A stretch of DNA of 64,000 bases from Streptomyces coacervatus (GCF_029223485.1 NZ_JARHTP010000023.1:62001-126000); one strand, 5' to 3'. Shown: positions 26,151 to 34,979, counted from the stretch's first letter. Made by a program: numbers and translations. The notes: a model not told the origin generated them from the sequence alone.

Positions 26151-27262
26151 TCAGGCGGCTGTCGGCAGGCGGACCTCGAAGCCGCACCGCAGGGCACGTT
26201 GTGGACGGCGGCCCGGCCGCTGTGGGCCTCGAGGATGCCCCGCACCATGGCCAGACCCAGGCCCGCACCGGCGGGCGGGGTGCGGGCGTCGGTGCCGCGC
26301 CAGCCGGTGTCGAAGACGCGTGGCAAGTCCTCGGACGGGATGCCGCCGCACCCGTCGGTCACCGAGACGAAGACGCTGCCGTCCTCCTGCCGGGCGGAGA
26401 CGGCGACCGTTCCGTCGGTGGGCGTGCGGTGGATGGCGTTGACGAGGAGGTTGGCCAGGACGCGGGACATCTCGCGGCCGTCGACCTCGACCGGCGGCGG
26501 CTCGACTCCATCGCCGATGATCCGTGCGCCGTGTTCCTCGGCCAGGGCGTCGGCGCCCGCGATCGCGTCGCCGACGAGGTCGTAGACCGACATGCGGGCC
26601 GTGTTCAGGGCCAGCACGTCGGCCTGGATGCGGGAGAGCTCGAACAGGTCGCTGACCATTTCGCTGGGCCTTCCGACCTCTGTGCGGATCCGGGCGTGGT
26701 AGACGCTCGGGTCGTCGACCATGCCGTCCTCCAGTGCCTCGGTCATCGCCTGCAGCCCAGCGAGCGGGGTGCGCAGGTCGTGGGAGATCCAGGCGACCAG
26801 CTCCCGTCGGGACTCCTCCAAGGACCGCTTGCGCTCGCCTGAGGCGGCCGGCTTCGCACTGGTGGCGTCCAACTCCCGGACGAGTCAGGACAGTTCAGCT
26901 GTGGGAGCGGTCCTGGGCGGGGTGAAGCGGCCCTCGTCGCCGAGAGCTCGGGTGGCCTCGGCGAGGGCCTGGTTGCCCTTGACGACGCTGCGGCCCAGGA
27001 CGAGCGCCACCGCGAGGGAGACGACCGCCGCGATGGAGCACACCATGGTGACGACCCACAGGTCGTGATCCGACAGCAGCATCGCCCACGACACGAGCAT
27101 CGTCCCGGCGAGCATCGCCGCCACGGCAACGGCGGCGACCACGGCCAGCGACAGCGCGACCGAGCGGTTGCGCAGCAGCCTCAGGGCGGCCACACGGTGC
27201 AGTCCGGCGACGCCCGCGCCGATCGCCGCGTACAGGGCGATCAGGAAGATGTCACGCAGCAT
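26151..27262 (-). pseudogene. Sensor histidine kinase with in-frame TGA and C-terminal frameshift
   Basis: Reading from 27262: MLRDIFLIALYAAIGAGVAG and further membrane segments, a HAMP-like linker (GRSVVKGNQALAEATRALGD), TGA at 26885-26887 in frame, then LVRELDATSAK, the H-box VAWISHDLRTPLAGL, an N-box reading LLVNAIHRTPTDG, and G-boxes. Near 26180 a one-base loss moves the true tail FEVRLPTAA into another frame, ending at 26151. The stop divides sensor from kinase, so phosphorylation control is probably lost. The start overlaps the response-regulator stop by 11 bp. Confidence 0.82.
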
Positions 27263-27980
27263 CGTCCGCCCCGTTCGTCTCAGGTGTGTCGAAGCGGTAG
27301 CCGACGCCCCACACGGTGTTGATCAGTCGGGGGCGGGCCGGGTCGTCCTCGATCTTCTCGCGCAGCCGCCGTACATGGATGGTGACGGTGGACAGGTCGC
27401 CGAACTCCCAGCCCCACACGCGACGCATCAGTTCCTCCCGGCTGGTGGCCCGCCCGGGATTGCGCAGGAAGAACTCCAGCAGATCGAACTCCCTGATGGT
27501 CAGGGCAAGTTCCCGACCATCGCGGGTGGCCCGGCGAGCCGTGGGGTCCAGAGCGAGCGGTCCGGCCCCCAGTCCGGTCAGGCGCGGTGGGGACGGTGCG
27601 CTCTGCGCTGTCGCCAGCGCTCCCGCACGGCGCAGCGCCGACTCCACCCGCAGGACCAGCTCCCTCGGGCTGAATGGCTTGGTGACGTAGTCGTCCGCCC
27701 CGACCTCCAGGCCGAGGATGCGGTCCTCCTCGTCACCCCGCGCCGTCAGCATGATCACGGGCAGCGGGCCGGTCTCGCGGATGCGGCGGCAGACCTCCAA
27801 CCCGTCCATGCCGGGCAGCATCAGGTCAAGCACCACCAGTTCCGGCGGCTGTGCCATGGCCCTGGCCACGGCGGACGGCCCGTCGGCGGCCACATCGACG
27901 TCGAAGCCCGCCCGGGTCAGGTATCCGGCGACGACCTCGGAGACAGTCGGGTCGTCGTCCACGACGAGTACGCGTTTCAC
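27252..27980 (-). CDS. OmpR-family response regulator
   Basis: The receiver domain has VLVVDDD, the phospho-acceptor aspartate in VVLDLMLPG, and the lysine in DDYVTKPFSPREL; the C-terminal winged helix has STVTIHVRRLREKIEDDP and VWGVGYRF. The GTG at 27980 (VKRVLVVDDD) is preferred to the GTG at 27995 because it alone keeps the 51-nt spacing to operator S3 seen in front of two other genes. Length is then 242 residues. It is intact although its cognate kinase is broken, and it probably controls itself and the neighbouring envelope genes. Confidence 0.9.
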   Translation of the reverse strand: MKRVLVVDDDPTVSEVVAGYLTRAGFDVDVAADGPSAVARAMAQPPELVVLDLMLPGMDGLEVCRRIRETGPLPVIMLTARGDEEDRILGLEVGADDYVTKPFSPRELVLRVESALRRAGALATAQSAPSPPRLTGLGAGPLALDPTARRATRDGRELALTIREFDLLEFFLRNPGRATSREELMRRVWGWEFGDLSTVTIHVRRLREKIEDDPARPRLINTVWGVGYRFDTPETNGADDAA

Positions 27981-28030
27981 GGTATCGAGTCTCACACCGC
28001 CCCTCGGCTGTCAGGAGGAGTGGTGGCGGA

Positions 28031-28076
28031 GGTCAGAGATCCGTAAGTACTGCCGCCGACGTCAGAGATCTGTAAG
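28031..28076 (-). promoter_or_regulatory. Two tandem operators S3 and S4 in the divergent promoter region
   Basis: On the plus strand GTCAGAGATCCGTAAG (28032-28047) and GTCAGAGATCTGTAAG (28061-28076) form a 29-bp-spaced direct repeat. Read on the minus strand each is a half-site pair with 11-bp period: CTTACG-GATCT-CTGACC (S3) and CTTACA-GATCT-CTGACG (S4). S3 ends 51 nt before the response-regulator GTG at 27980. These probably bind the regulator itself. The glycosyltransferase operon lies on the other side. Confidence 0.6.
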
Positions 28077-28122
28077 GACGCCAAGTCCCTTACGTCCCTT
28101 TTGTATTCGTAGGGTGAGTGGG

Positions 28123-28848
28123 GTGATCGAGACTTCCCCCTCTTCTCCCGCCCGGGTCGATGTGGTGCTGCCCTGTCTGGACGAGGCCGAGGCCCTGCCG
28201 TGGGTGCTCGACCGGATCCCGCCCGGCTGGCGCGCCATCGTGGTCGACAACGGCTCCAGCGACGGCTCGGCGGACATCGCCCGCGCACTCGGCGCCCACG
28301 TGGTGACCGAGCCGGTGCGCGGGTTCGGCGCCGCCTGCCACGCCGGCCTGATGGCCGCCACCGCCGACGTCGTCTGCTTCTGCGACTGCGACGCCTCCCT
28401 CGACCCCGCCCTGCTGCCGGACATCGCCGCACCCGTGCTGGGCGGCACCGCCGATCTGGTGCTGGGCCGGCGGCGCCCCACGTCCCCCAAGGCATGGCCT
28501 GTGCACGCCCGCCTGGCCAACGTGGAGCTGGCCCGGCTCATCCGCAGACGCACCGGGGTGCGCCTGCACGACCTCGGCCCGATGCGCGCCGTCCGCCGCG
28601 AGGCCCTGCTCGCCCTGGACCTGACCGACCGGCGGTCCGGCTACGCGCTGCAGATGGTGGTGCGCGGAGCCGACGCCGGCTGGCGGGTGCGCGAGACGGA
28701 CGTGCCGTACCACCCGCGCACCGGCCGCTCCAAGGTCACCGGCACCTGGCGAGGCACTTGGCAGGCGGTACACGACATGCGTGCCGTGCTCGCCGAGACG
28801 CCCGCCACCACGACCGCCGTCGCTGGCGTGCGGGGAGGCGGACGATGA
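28123..28848 (+). CDS. Family 2 glycosyltransferase
   Basis: A GT-A fold enzyme with VDVVLPCLDEAEALPWVLDR, VVDNGSSDGSADIARALGA, the metal-binding CFCDCDASLDP (a DxD-like motif) and GRSKVTGTWRGTWQA. GTG at 28123 or 28114 can start it; TAGGGT at 28110-28115 suggests an almost leaderless message from 28123. The most likely role is transfer from a polyprenyl- or nucleotide-sugar at the membrane's inner face. First of four genes linked by ATGA overlaps. Confidence 0.88.
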   Translation: MIETSPSSPARVDVVLPCLDEAEALPWVLDRIPPGWRAIVVDNGSSDGSADIARALGAHVVTEPVRGFGAACHAGLMAATADVVCFCDCDASLDPALLPDIAAPVLGGTADLVLGRRRPTSPKAWPVHARLANVELARLIRRRTGVRLHDLGPMRAVRREALLALDLTDRRSGYALQMVVRGADAGWRVRETDVPYHPRTGRSKVTGTWRGTWQAVHDMRAVLAETPATTTAVAGVRGGGR

Positions 28849-29486
28849 ACACCCGGCCTCCAGTGACCCTATTGGTGATCGCCAAGGAACCCGTGCCCGG
28901 CCGCGTCAAGACCCGGCTCACCCCGCCCTACACACCCCAGGAAGCGGCCACCCTGGCCGAGACCGCCCTTACCGACACGCTCCACACCCTGCTGCAAGCC
29001 CCCGCACGCCGTCGCGTCCTTGCTCTCGACGGCACCCCTGGCCCCTGGCTGCCACCCGGCTACGACGTCGTACCCCAGAGCCCCGGCGACCTGGACGAGC
29101 GGATCGCCGCCGCTTTCGCCCACTGTGACGGCCCGACGCTCCTGGTCGGCATGGACACCCCGCAGCTGACCGCCGACATGATCGCCGACGTCGGCCGGGA
29201 CGGCCGCGATGCCTGGTTCGGTCCGGCCGTGGACGGCGGCTTCTGGGCGCTGGGCCTCGCCGATCCCGCCCGGGCCGGTGCCCTGGTCCGTGGGGTGCCG
29301 ATGTCGACGGACCGTACGGGCGCGATCCAGCGCATCCGCCTGGCCGAGGCAGGGCTGGCCGTGACCGACCTGCCGGTACTGCGCGACGTGGACACCGCAG
29401 CCGACGCCGCAGCGGTCGCCGCCTGCTGTGCACGGGGCTCTCGCTTCGCCGCGGTCCTCAACTCGATGGCAGAGGTGATCCGATGA
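28845..29486 (+). CDS. DUF2064/TIGR04282-type nucleotidyl/glycosyl transferase-like protein
   Basis: A 213-residue Rossmann-like protein with LLVIAKEPVPGRVKTRLTPP, the signature start of DUF2064 proteins, LLVGMDTPQLTADMI and WFGPAVDGGFWALGL. The family is related to MobA/CofC-type nucleotidyltransferases and normally travels with the family 2 glycosyltransferase found here. ATGA overlaps join it to genes on both sides. Its precise reaction is not established. Confidence 0.85.
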   Translation: MNTRPPVTLLVIAKEPVPGRVKTRLTPPYTPQEAATLAETALTDTLHTLLQAPARRRVLALDGTPGPWLPPGYDVVPQSPGDLDERIAAAFAHCDGPTLLVGMDTPQLTADMIADVGRDGRDAWFGPAVDGGFWALGLADPARAGALVRGVPMSTDRTGAIQRIRLAEAGLAVTDLPVLRDVDTAADAAAVAACCARGSRFAAVLNSMAEVIR

Positions 29487-30352
29487 GCGGGACGGCGGTC
29501 GACATCGACTTCGCCGTGGCCGAGCGGCCGGAGCCCGCCATGGCGGAGCCCCGGGCGGAGAGCCCGACGGTCGTCATGGCCAGGAATCACATGCCGACGC
29601 TCCCCGTCCACCCCACCGTGCCCGTGGAACCGGGCACCCCGTGGATCAACGATCCCTATGGCAACGCTCTGCGCACCGGACGCGGCCCGCTGTTCTTGCG
29701 TCGTCTGTCACACCCTGATCGCCCCGACGGCTTCGGCGAGGAGCACGTGCTGCAGTTGGACGTGGAGCGCTGGTGTGCACCTCCCGACACGGCGGACACG
29801 AGCGTGCTGCGCCGATGTACGGGCTCTGTTCTGGACGTGGGTTGCGGACCGGGACGCATGGTGGCCGCACTGGCCGCCCGCGGCGTACCGGCGTTGGGCG
29901 TGGACCTCAGCCGGGACGCCGTGAAGCGCACCCGGCACAGTGGCGGCGCCGCCATCCAACGGTCAGCCTTCGACCGCCTCCCGGGCGAAGGCCGCTGGGG
30001 CACCGCGCTGCTGATGGACGGCAATATCGGCATCGGCGGCGATCCCGTCGCCCTGCTGCGCCGCATGCGCGAACTCATCGCCCCCGGCGGGCTCCTGCTG
30101 GCCGAAGCCGCCCCAGAGGACATGGACGAGCGCCTCATCGTGCGCGTCGAGGACGCCCACGGTCACCACGGGCGGCCCTTCCCCTGGGCCAGGCTCGGCA
30201 CCACCGCGCTCCTGAACGCCGCAGACTCCGCCGACTGGATCCCGGCCGGCAGGTGGACGGCCGGGGGACGCCCGTTCGTCGAGCTGCGCCGCCGACGGGC
30301 GAATCACCTCGACGCGCAGCACCCGATCATCGAAAGGCCCCACCACTCATGA
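29483..30352 (+). CDS. SAM-dependent methyltransferase of the glycosyltransferase operon
   Basis: A 289-residue class I methyltransferase with motif I VLDVGCGPGRMVAALAARG, motif II ALGVDLSRDAV and a helical N-terminal extension of about 110 residues containing EEHVLQLDVERWC. ATGA overlaps at both ends couple it to DUF2064 and the GT87-like gene. A sugar or lipid intermediate of the operon is the likely acceptor (inference). Confidence 0.85.
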   Translation: MSGTAVDIDFAVAERPEPAMAEPRAESPTVVMARNHMPTLPVHPTVPVEPGTPWINDPYGNALRTGRGPLFLRRLSHPDRPDGFGEEHVLQLDVERWCAPPDTADTSVLRRCTGSVLDVGCGPGRMVAALAARGVPALGVDLSRDAVKRTRHSGGAAIQRSAFDRLPGEGRWGTALLMDGNIGIGGDPVALLRRMRELIAPGGLLLAEAAPEDMDERLIVRVEDAHGHHGRPFPWARLGTTALLNAADSADWIPAGRWTAGGRPFVELRRRRANHLDAQHPIIERPHHS

Positions 30353-31767
30353 CCGACAGCGCCGCAACGCGTTGGTCGGTTCCCTGGCCCGCTGAGCCGT
30401 TGCCCGACCACCCCGCAGAGCCGATGAACCGCCGCGCCGGTCTTACGCGTACCACCCTGGTCGTGGCGGTGCTCGTCGCGCTCAGCGTAGTTGTCATCGG
30501 CACCCTCCACGCCGGCGACAACCAGAGCGACCCGGGCCGCCTGCTCGTGGGATACGCCATCGCCTGGGCACTGTTCGCCGCCGGGGTCTGGGCCGTACGC
30601 AAGGTCCCCGCGCGCGCCGCGACCTTCCTGGTGCTCGCGGGCTCGGCCGCCGTCGCACTTTCCGGCCTGGCGGCACCGCCCCGCACCAGCGACGACATGT
30701 ACCGCTACGCCTGGGACGGCCGCGTGCAGGCCGCAGGTATCTCCCCCTACGCCCACCCGCCGGCCGCCCCCCAACTCGCCCATCTGCGGGACGAGTGGCT
30801 CTTTCCCACCCGTGGAGCCTGCGACGGCTGGGGACTGAGGCGCACCGACAGTGGCGCGTGCGTCCGCATCAACCGGCCCACCGTGCCGACGATCTACCCG
30901 CCCGTCGCGGAGGGCTGGTTCTTCGCCGTCCACACCCTCTCGCCACCGGGCACTCGTCACAAGCCGCTCCAAGTGGGCGGCGCGGTACTGGCGTTCGGCA
31001 CCACCGTCGCCCTGCTCGCCGTCCTGCGACGACGCGGCGACCCGCAAGGGGCCCCCGCCCGGGCCGCACTGTGGGGCTGGTGCCCGGCCGTCCCCTTCGA
31101 GGCCGTCAACAACGCCCACATCGACACCCTCGGCGTCCTGCTCACCGTGCTGGCACTCGGCACCGCCGCCGGGGCGCGTCGCGGCGCCCTGCTCGGCGCG
31201 GCCATCGCGGTCAAACTGCTGCCCGTGCTGGCGCTACCCGGCGCCCTGTCCGGACAGCGCAGCGCGCGACGCATCGGGAGCGTGGCGGCAGCTGTCCTGG
31301 GCGCGGTCGCGCTCTCCTACCTGCCCTACGTCCTGGCCTCCGGCACCAGCGTCCTCGGCTATCTCCCCGGCTACCTGAACGAAGAGGGCTACGAACCCGG
31401 CAACGTACGCCGCTTCGCCTTGCTACGGCTGATCCTGCCGGACTCGGCCGCCGGAATCGCCGCTGTTGTCCTGCTCGCGCTGACGGCCCTGTTCGTATGG
31501 TGGCGCGGCGACCCCACACGCCCCTGGCGCGGTGCCCTCCTTGTGACCGGCACGGCTCTGCTGCTGTTCTCGCCCAACTACCCCTGGTACTCCCTGTTGG
31601 TCATCGCCCTCGCAGCTCTGGACGGCCGCTGGGAGTGGCTGTCCGTCACGCTCGCCGGCACGGTCCTCTACCTCGCCGGGCGGCTGTTGCCCGGATTCCC
31701 TCTGCAGGCATGGGCCTACGGCGCTGCCGCTCTCACTGTGGCACTGGGTGCCTTCCTGAGAGCATGA
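30349..31767 (+). CDS. GT87-like polyprenol-phosphate mannosyltransferase membrane protein
   Basis: A 472-residue protein with about ten membrane segments. The first outer loop holds TSDDMYRYAWDGRVQAAGIS and PYAHPPAAP, the acidic motif and PY segment seen in GT-C mannosyltransferases; FSPNYPWYSLL lies near the C-terminus. GT-C enzymes take sugars from polyprenyl phosphates on the outer membrane face. It closes the four-gene operon (28123-31767) and starts in the stop codon of the methyltransferase. Confidence 0.85.
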   Translation: MTDSAATRWSVPWPAEPLPDHPAEPMNRRAGLTRTTLVVAVLVALSVVVIGTLHAGDNQSDPGRLLVGYAIAWALFAAGVWAVRKVPARAATFLVLAGSAAVALSGLAAPPRTSDDMYRYAWDGRVQAAGISPYAHPPAAPQLAHLRDEWLFPTRGACDGWGLRRTDSGACVRINRPTVPTIYPPVAEGWFFAVHTLSPPGTRHKPLQVGGAVLAFGTTVALLAVLRRRGDPQGAPARAALWGWCPAVPFEAVNNAHIDTLGVLLTVLALGTAAGARRGALLGAAIAVKLLPVLALPGALSGQRSARRIGSVAAAVLGAVALSYLPYVLASGTSVLGYLPGYLNEEGYEPGNVRRFALLRLILPDSAAGIAAVVLLALTALFVWWRGDPTRPWRGALLVTGTALLLFSPNYPWYSLLVIALAALDGRWEWLSVTLAGTVLYLAGRLLPGFPLQAWAYGAAALTVALGAFLRA

Positions 31768-31944
31768 AGCCAACGCAACCCCTGTTGATCGGCCGGGTCC
31801 GGCAGCAGCCTCCGCTCCGTCCTTGAGATCGTCGAACGCACCGTGACGACGGCACTGGATTCGTGGTGATGCCGCGCAGGCGGGTGGTGGTACGAGGCAC
31901 CTGAAGGACGCAACTCCGGCTACCTGCACGCAAGCGGCGTAGGG

Positions 31945-32584
31945 GTGACCAGGGGGCCTGAGCTGCATGGTGCTGGGATGGAGCCCATGCTGGGACCGTG
32001 CTGGGACGGCTCCCTCCAGATACACGATTCCGTCGTCGTACCCACGCTCCAGCAGGCCGCCAGCGCGGGCAGGGCCAAGGCGTTCGTAATCTTGGATGGC
32101 ACCCTGCTGTCCGTCGACCGGATCGCCGCCGACCGCCCCTACTACTCGGGCATCAAACACAAGAAGCACGGCATGAACTCGGAGGTCCTGGCCGAACCGT
32201 TCGGTCAGCTGCTGTGGGCCTCAGCTGCCCTGCCCGGCGCAGTTCACGACATCAAGGCCGCCCGCACCCACGGCATCATCGACGCCCTGACCCACGCGGG
32301 CATCCACCGCTGGGCCGACAAGGGCTACCGGGGCGTGGGAGGCACAGTCCGCGTTGCCTACCGCGGGCGGTGGGACAAGCTGTCGGCCGGCCGGCGGACC
32401 GTCAACGTCTCCCCTGCGAAGATACGCGGTCTCCCCTGCGAAGATACGCGCCGTCGGCGAGCAGGCCATGGCCACCCTCAAGCAGCGGCGCCTGCTGCGG
32501 GAGCTCCGCTGCAGCACCACCCGCATCACCGACATCGTGAAGGCCGTTCTCGCCCTCCACCTGGCCACCTCGGCATGTGGTTGA
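31945..32584 (+). mobile_element. Broken IS5-type DDE transposase, 5' truncated
   Basis: From about 32060 the frame matches IS5-family DDE transposases: AFVILDGTLLSVDRIAADRP (first Asp), HKKHGMNSEVLAEPFGQLLW, LPGAVHDIKAARTHGIIDAL (second Asp) and HRWADKGYRGVGGTVRV. The third acidic residue, in KIRAVGEQAMATLKQ, lies in a different frame because of a 22-bp tandem duplication. The N-terminal helix-turn-helix region is missing, and I could not define terminal inverted repeats. The element is dead. Confidence 0.8.
32407..32450 (+). repeat. Perfect 22-bp tandem duplication inside the transposase
   Basis: The unit starting GTCTCCCCTGCG and ending AAGATACGCG occurs twice without a gap, at 32407-32428 and 32429-32450. 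Twenty-two bases shift the frame by one; removing one copy joins RRTVNVSPAKIRAVGEQAM in a single frame and restores the family sequence. Confidence 0.9.
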
Positions 32585-32710
32585 TGTGACTTCGAGCGAT
32601 CGGTTGCCAGGGGCCCATAGATCCGCCCTGGTCAGCTCTCCGTGACGATTCGTAGTTGGCCATCGGGAATCCGAACTGCATGGCCGAGTCTGATTCGGGA
32701 GACCGACGTG

Positions 32711-32748
32711 CTTCGGCCCCGTGCTGCTGTGGAGCGCGGGGGCCGAAG
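32711..32748 (-). terminator. Hairpin downstream of the ECF sigma gene
   Basis: CTTCGGCCCC at 32711-32720 pairs perfectly with GGGGCCGAAG at 32739-32748 (10-bp stem, 18-nt loop), about 50 bp beyond the sigma-factor stop on the minus strand. Confidence 0.55.
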
Positions 32749-32798
32749 GGGGTGCCGTCCTCGCTCCGACTCAGGTCACTGGATTCCGGTGGCTCTGG

Positions 32799-33737
32799 TC
32801 ACCATGCGTTGATGACCGGCGCGTCGGGTTCGTGCTGCCGCCAGGCTTTGTTGAGGTGCGCGAGCCGGTCTGCGGCGGCGATGCCGAGCAATGACGCGAC
32901 CTTGCCGTCGCTGACTTCGAACGCCATGGCGCCCACGACCCGGTCGTCGGTCACGGCGAGGACGGCCGGGGAGCCGTTGACCAGCACGAAGTGGAACGCG
33001 GGGGAGCCGCCGGCCAGCCGCCGCTTCGCCGGCGTGGGCTTGAAGCCGGCCCGCACGTAGGAGGCGATGCGCTCGCGCGTCTTGTACCGCAGCAGCCGCC
33101 TGGCCAGTCCGTAGCCGTCCGAGACCGCGGTCGCGTCGTCGGTGAGCAGCGCTACCAGCCGTTCGGTGCGCCCCGACGTGGCGGCGGCGAGGAACTCCTC
33201 GACGACCCGGCGCGCGGACACGGGGTCCACCTCGTCGCCGCCGCGGCGCTCGGCGGTGATCCGGATCCGGGCCCGGTGGACATGTTGTTGGCTCGCGGAC
33301 TCGGTGATGTCGAGGATCCCGGCGATCTCGGTGTGGGGGTAGGAGAAGGCCTCGCGCAGGACGTACGCGGCCCGCTCGACCGGCGAGAGGCGCTCCATGA
33401 GGGTCAGTACGGCCAAGGACACCGATTCGCGCTGCTCGAAGGTTTCGGCAGGGCCGAGCATCGGGTCACCCTCAAGGAGTGGCTCGGGCAGCCAGGCACC
33501 GGCTGCCCGTTCATGGCGTGCCTGCGCCGAGCGGAGCCGGTCGAGGCAGAGATTGGTGGCGACCTTGGTCAGCCACGCCTCCGGCACCTCGATATGTTTC
33601 CGGTCCGCGGCCTGCCAGCGCAGGAACGTGTCCTGCAGGGCGTCCTCGGCGTCGGTGGCCGAGCCGAGCAGACGGTACGCGAGCGAGGCCAGCCGGCCCC
33701 GGCTGGCCTCGAACCGATCGATGGCTGCGCTGTCCAT
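32799..33737 (-). CDS. sigJ: ECF41-type RNA polymerase sigma factor (SigJ-like)
   Basis: A 312-residue sigma factor. Region 2 is LASLAYRLLGSATDAEDALQ and the following DTFLRWQ; region 4 is LSPVERAAYVLREAFSYPH with EIAGILDITESASQQHVHRA. Beyond about residue 180 comes the SnoaL-like C-terminal extension (VVEEFLAAATSGRTERLVAL, AMAFEVSDGKVASLLGI) typical of ECF41, which acts as a fused regulator in place of an anti-sigma factor. It is 10 bp from the oxidoreductase upstream, the partner expected for this group. Confidence 0.92.
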   Translation of the reverse strand: MDSAAIDRFEASRGRLASLAYRLLGSATDAEDALQDTFLRWQAADRKHIEVPEAWLTKVATNLCLDRLRSAQARHERAAGAWLPEPLLEGDPMLGPAETFEQRESVSLAVLTLMERLSPVERAAYVLREAFSYPHTEIAGILDITESASQQHVHRARIRITAERRGGDEVDPVSARRVVEEFLAAATSGRTERLVALLTDDATAVSDGYGLARRLLRYKTRERIASYVRAGFKPTPAKRRLAGGSPAFHFVLVNGSPAVLAVTDDRVVGAMAFEVSDGKVASLLGIAAADRLAHLNKAWRQHEPDAPVINAW

Positions 33738-33747
33738 GCGGAGCAGC

Positions 33748-34938
33748 CTATGCGGCGGCCCTCACACCGGCTCGGTCAGGCGCGGTGGCCAGGCGGCGCC
33801 TGCGCTTCGGCATGCCGAAGGTCGGGTGGACGATGCTCCACCCGGCCCCCTTGAGCACGCCCGACTTGAGCCGAGCGGCGGTCCGGCCGCCCAGGTACCA
33901 GGACTTCGACCGGACGTCCCCGTCCACCATCTGGAAGATCGCGTCCCGCCGCCCGAGGCTGATGTGGTTGCCGTGGTACTTCAGCCCGGTGGTCGGGACC
34001 TCGCTGCCCGTCAGGCGCGCGATGATCGCGGCGGTCGCCTGCATATTGGTGTAGCCGGCCGAGGCGCAGGACATCGGCAGCGGCCGGCCGTTCTCGCCGA
34101 TCGCGTAGGCGCAGTCACCGGCGGCATAGACGTCCGGGTGCGAGACCGAGCGCATGGTGCGGTCGACGACGATCTGGCCGGTCTCGGCGACCTCCAGGCC
34201 GCTGGCGGCCGCGATGGGGTGCACGGCGAACCCGGCCGACCACACGGTCACGTCGGCCGGGATGGACGTACTGTCGGCGGCGATCGCCCGTGTCGGCTCG
34301 ACGGCTTCGATGCCGGTGTGCTCGTGGACGGTGATGCCGAGCCGGTCGAAGGCCTGGCGCAGGTGACGGCGGGCCTTCGGGGAGAGCCAGGCGCCCAGCT
34401 CGCCGCGGGCGGCGAGCACGAGCGAGAGATCGGGCCGGGACTCGGCGAACTCGGTGGCGGTCTCGATGCCGGTCAGCCCCTCACCGACGACCAGCACGGT
34501 GCCGCCCTCGCTCAGGCCGGCCAGGCGCTCGCGCAGACGCAGCGCCGAGGACCGGCCGGTCACATCGAAGGCATACTCGGCCACGCCGGGAACGCCATGG
34601 TGGGCTACAGAGCTGCCGAGCGCGTAGAGAAGCGTGTCGTACGCGAGCACGCCGTCGCCGTCCTCGCCGGTCACGGCGACGGTCCTGCGCTCGGGGTCGA
34701 CGCCGGTGACGCGCGCCACGCGCAGCAGCACCCCGGTGCCCGCGAATACGTCGGCGAGCCCCCGGAACGCGAGGTCCTGGCCGATCGCGAGCTGGTGGAG
34801 CCGCATCCGCTCGACGAAGTCGGGTACGGCGTTGACGACCGTGATCTCGGTGTCGGCGGGGGAGAGTCGGCGGGCCAGGTTTCCGGCGGCGAAGGCCCCG
34901 GCGTATCCGGCGCCGAGTACGACGATGCGGTGCTTCAT
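33748..34938 (-). CDS. NADH-dehydrogenase-II-like FAD oxidoreductase
   Basis: A 396-residue two-dinucleotide-binding flavoprotein starting MKHRIVVLGAGYAGAFAAG, with the NADH site VLVVGEGLTGIETATEF and the FAD-closing HPDVYAAGDCAYA. It lacks an obvious C-terminal membrane anchor. ATG 34938 is chosen because the Rossmann strand starts right after it. ECF41 sigma factors usually control such an adjacent oxidoreductase or carboxymuconolactone decarboxylase, so this is likely the target gene. A perfect inverted repeat lies just upstream. Confidence 0.88.
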   Translation of the reverse strand: MKHRIVVLGAGYAGAFAAGNLARRLSPADTEITVVNAVPDFVERMRLHQLAIGQDLAFRGLADVFAGTGVLLRVARVTGVDPERRTVAVTGEDGDGVLAYDTLLYALGSSVAHHGVPGVAEYAFDVTGRSSALRLRERLAGLSEGGTVLVVGEGLTGIETATEFAESRPDLSLVLAARGELGAWLSPKARRHLRQAFDRLGITVHEHTGIEAVEPTRAIAADSTSIPADVTVWSAGFAVHPIAAASGLEVAETGQIVVDRTMRSVSHPDVYAAGDCAYAIGENGRPLPMSCASAGYTNMQATAAIIARLTGSEVPTTGLKYHGNHISLGRRDAIFQMVDGDVRSKSWYLGGRTAARLKSGVLKGAGWSIVHPTFGMPKRRRRLATAPDRAGVRAAA

Positions 34939-34950
34939 GGCGTTGCTCCT

Positions 34951-34979
34951 GTCTCGTTCGTGTGCCCCTTGAACGAGAC
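34951..34979 (-). promoter_or_regulatory. Perfect 9-bp inverted repeat before the FAD oxidoreductase
   Basis: GTCTCGTTC (34951-34959) and GAACGAGAC (34971-34979) are exact inverted copies around an 11-nt spacer. The near edge is 12 nt from the start codon. It could be an operator, or a leader hairpin that controls translation. Confidence 0.55.
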
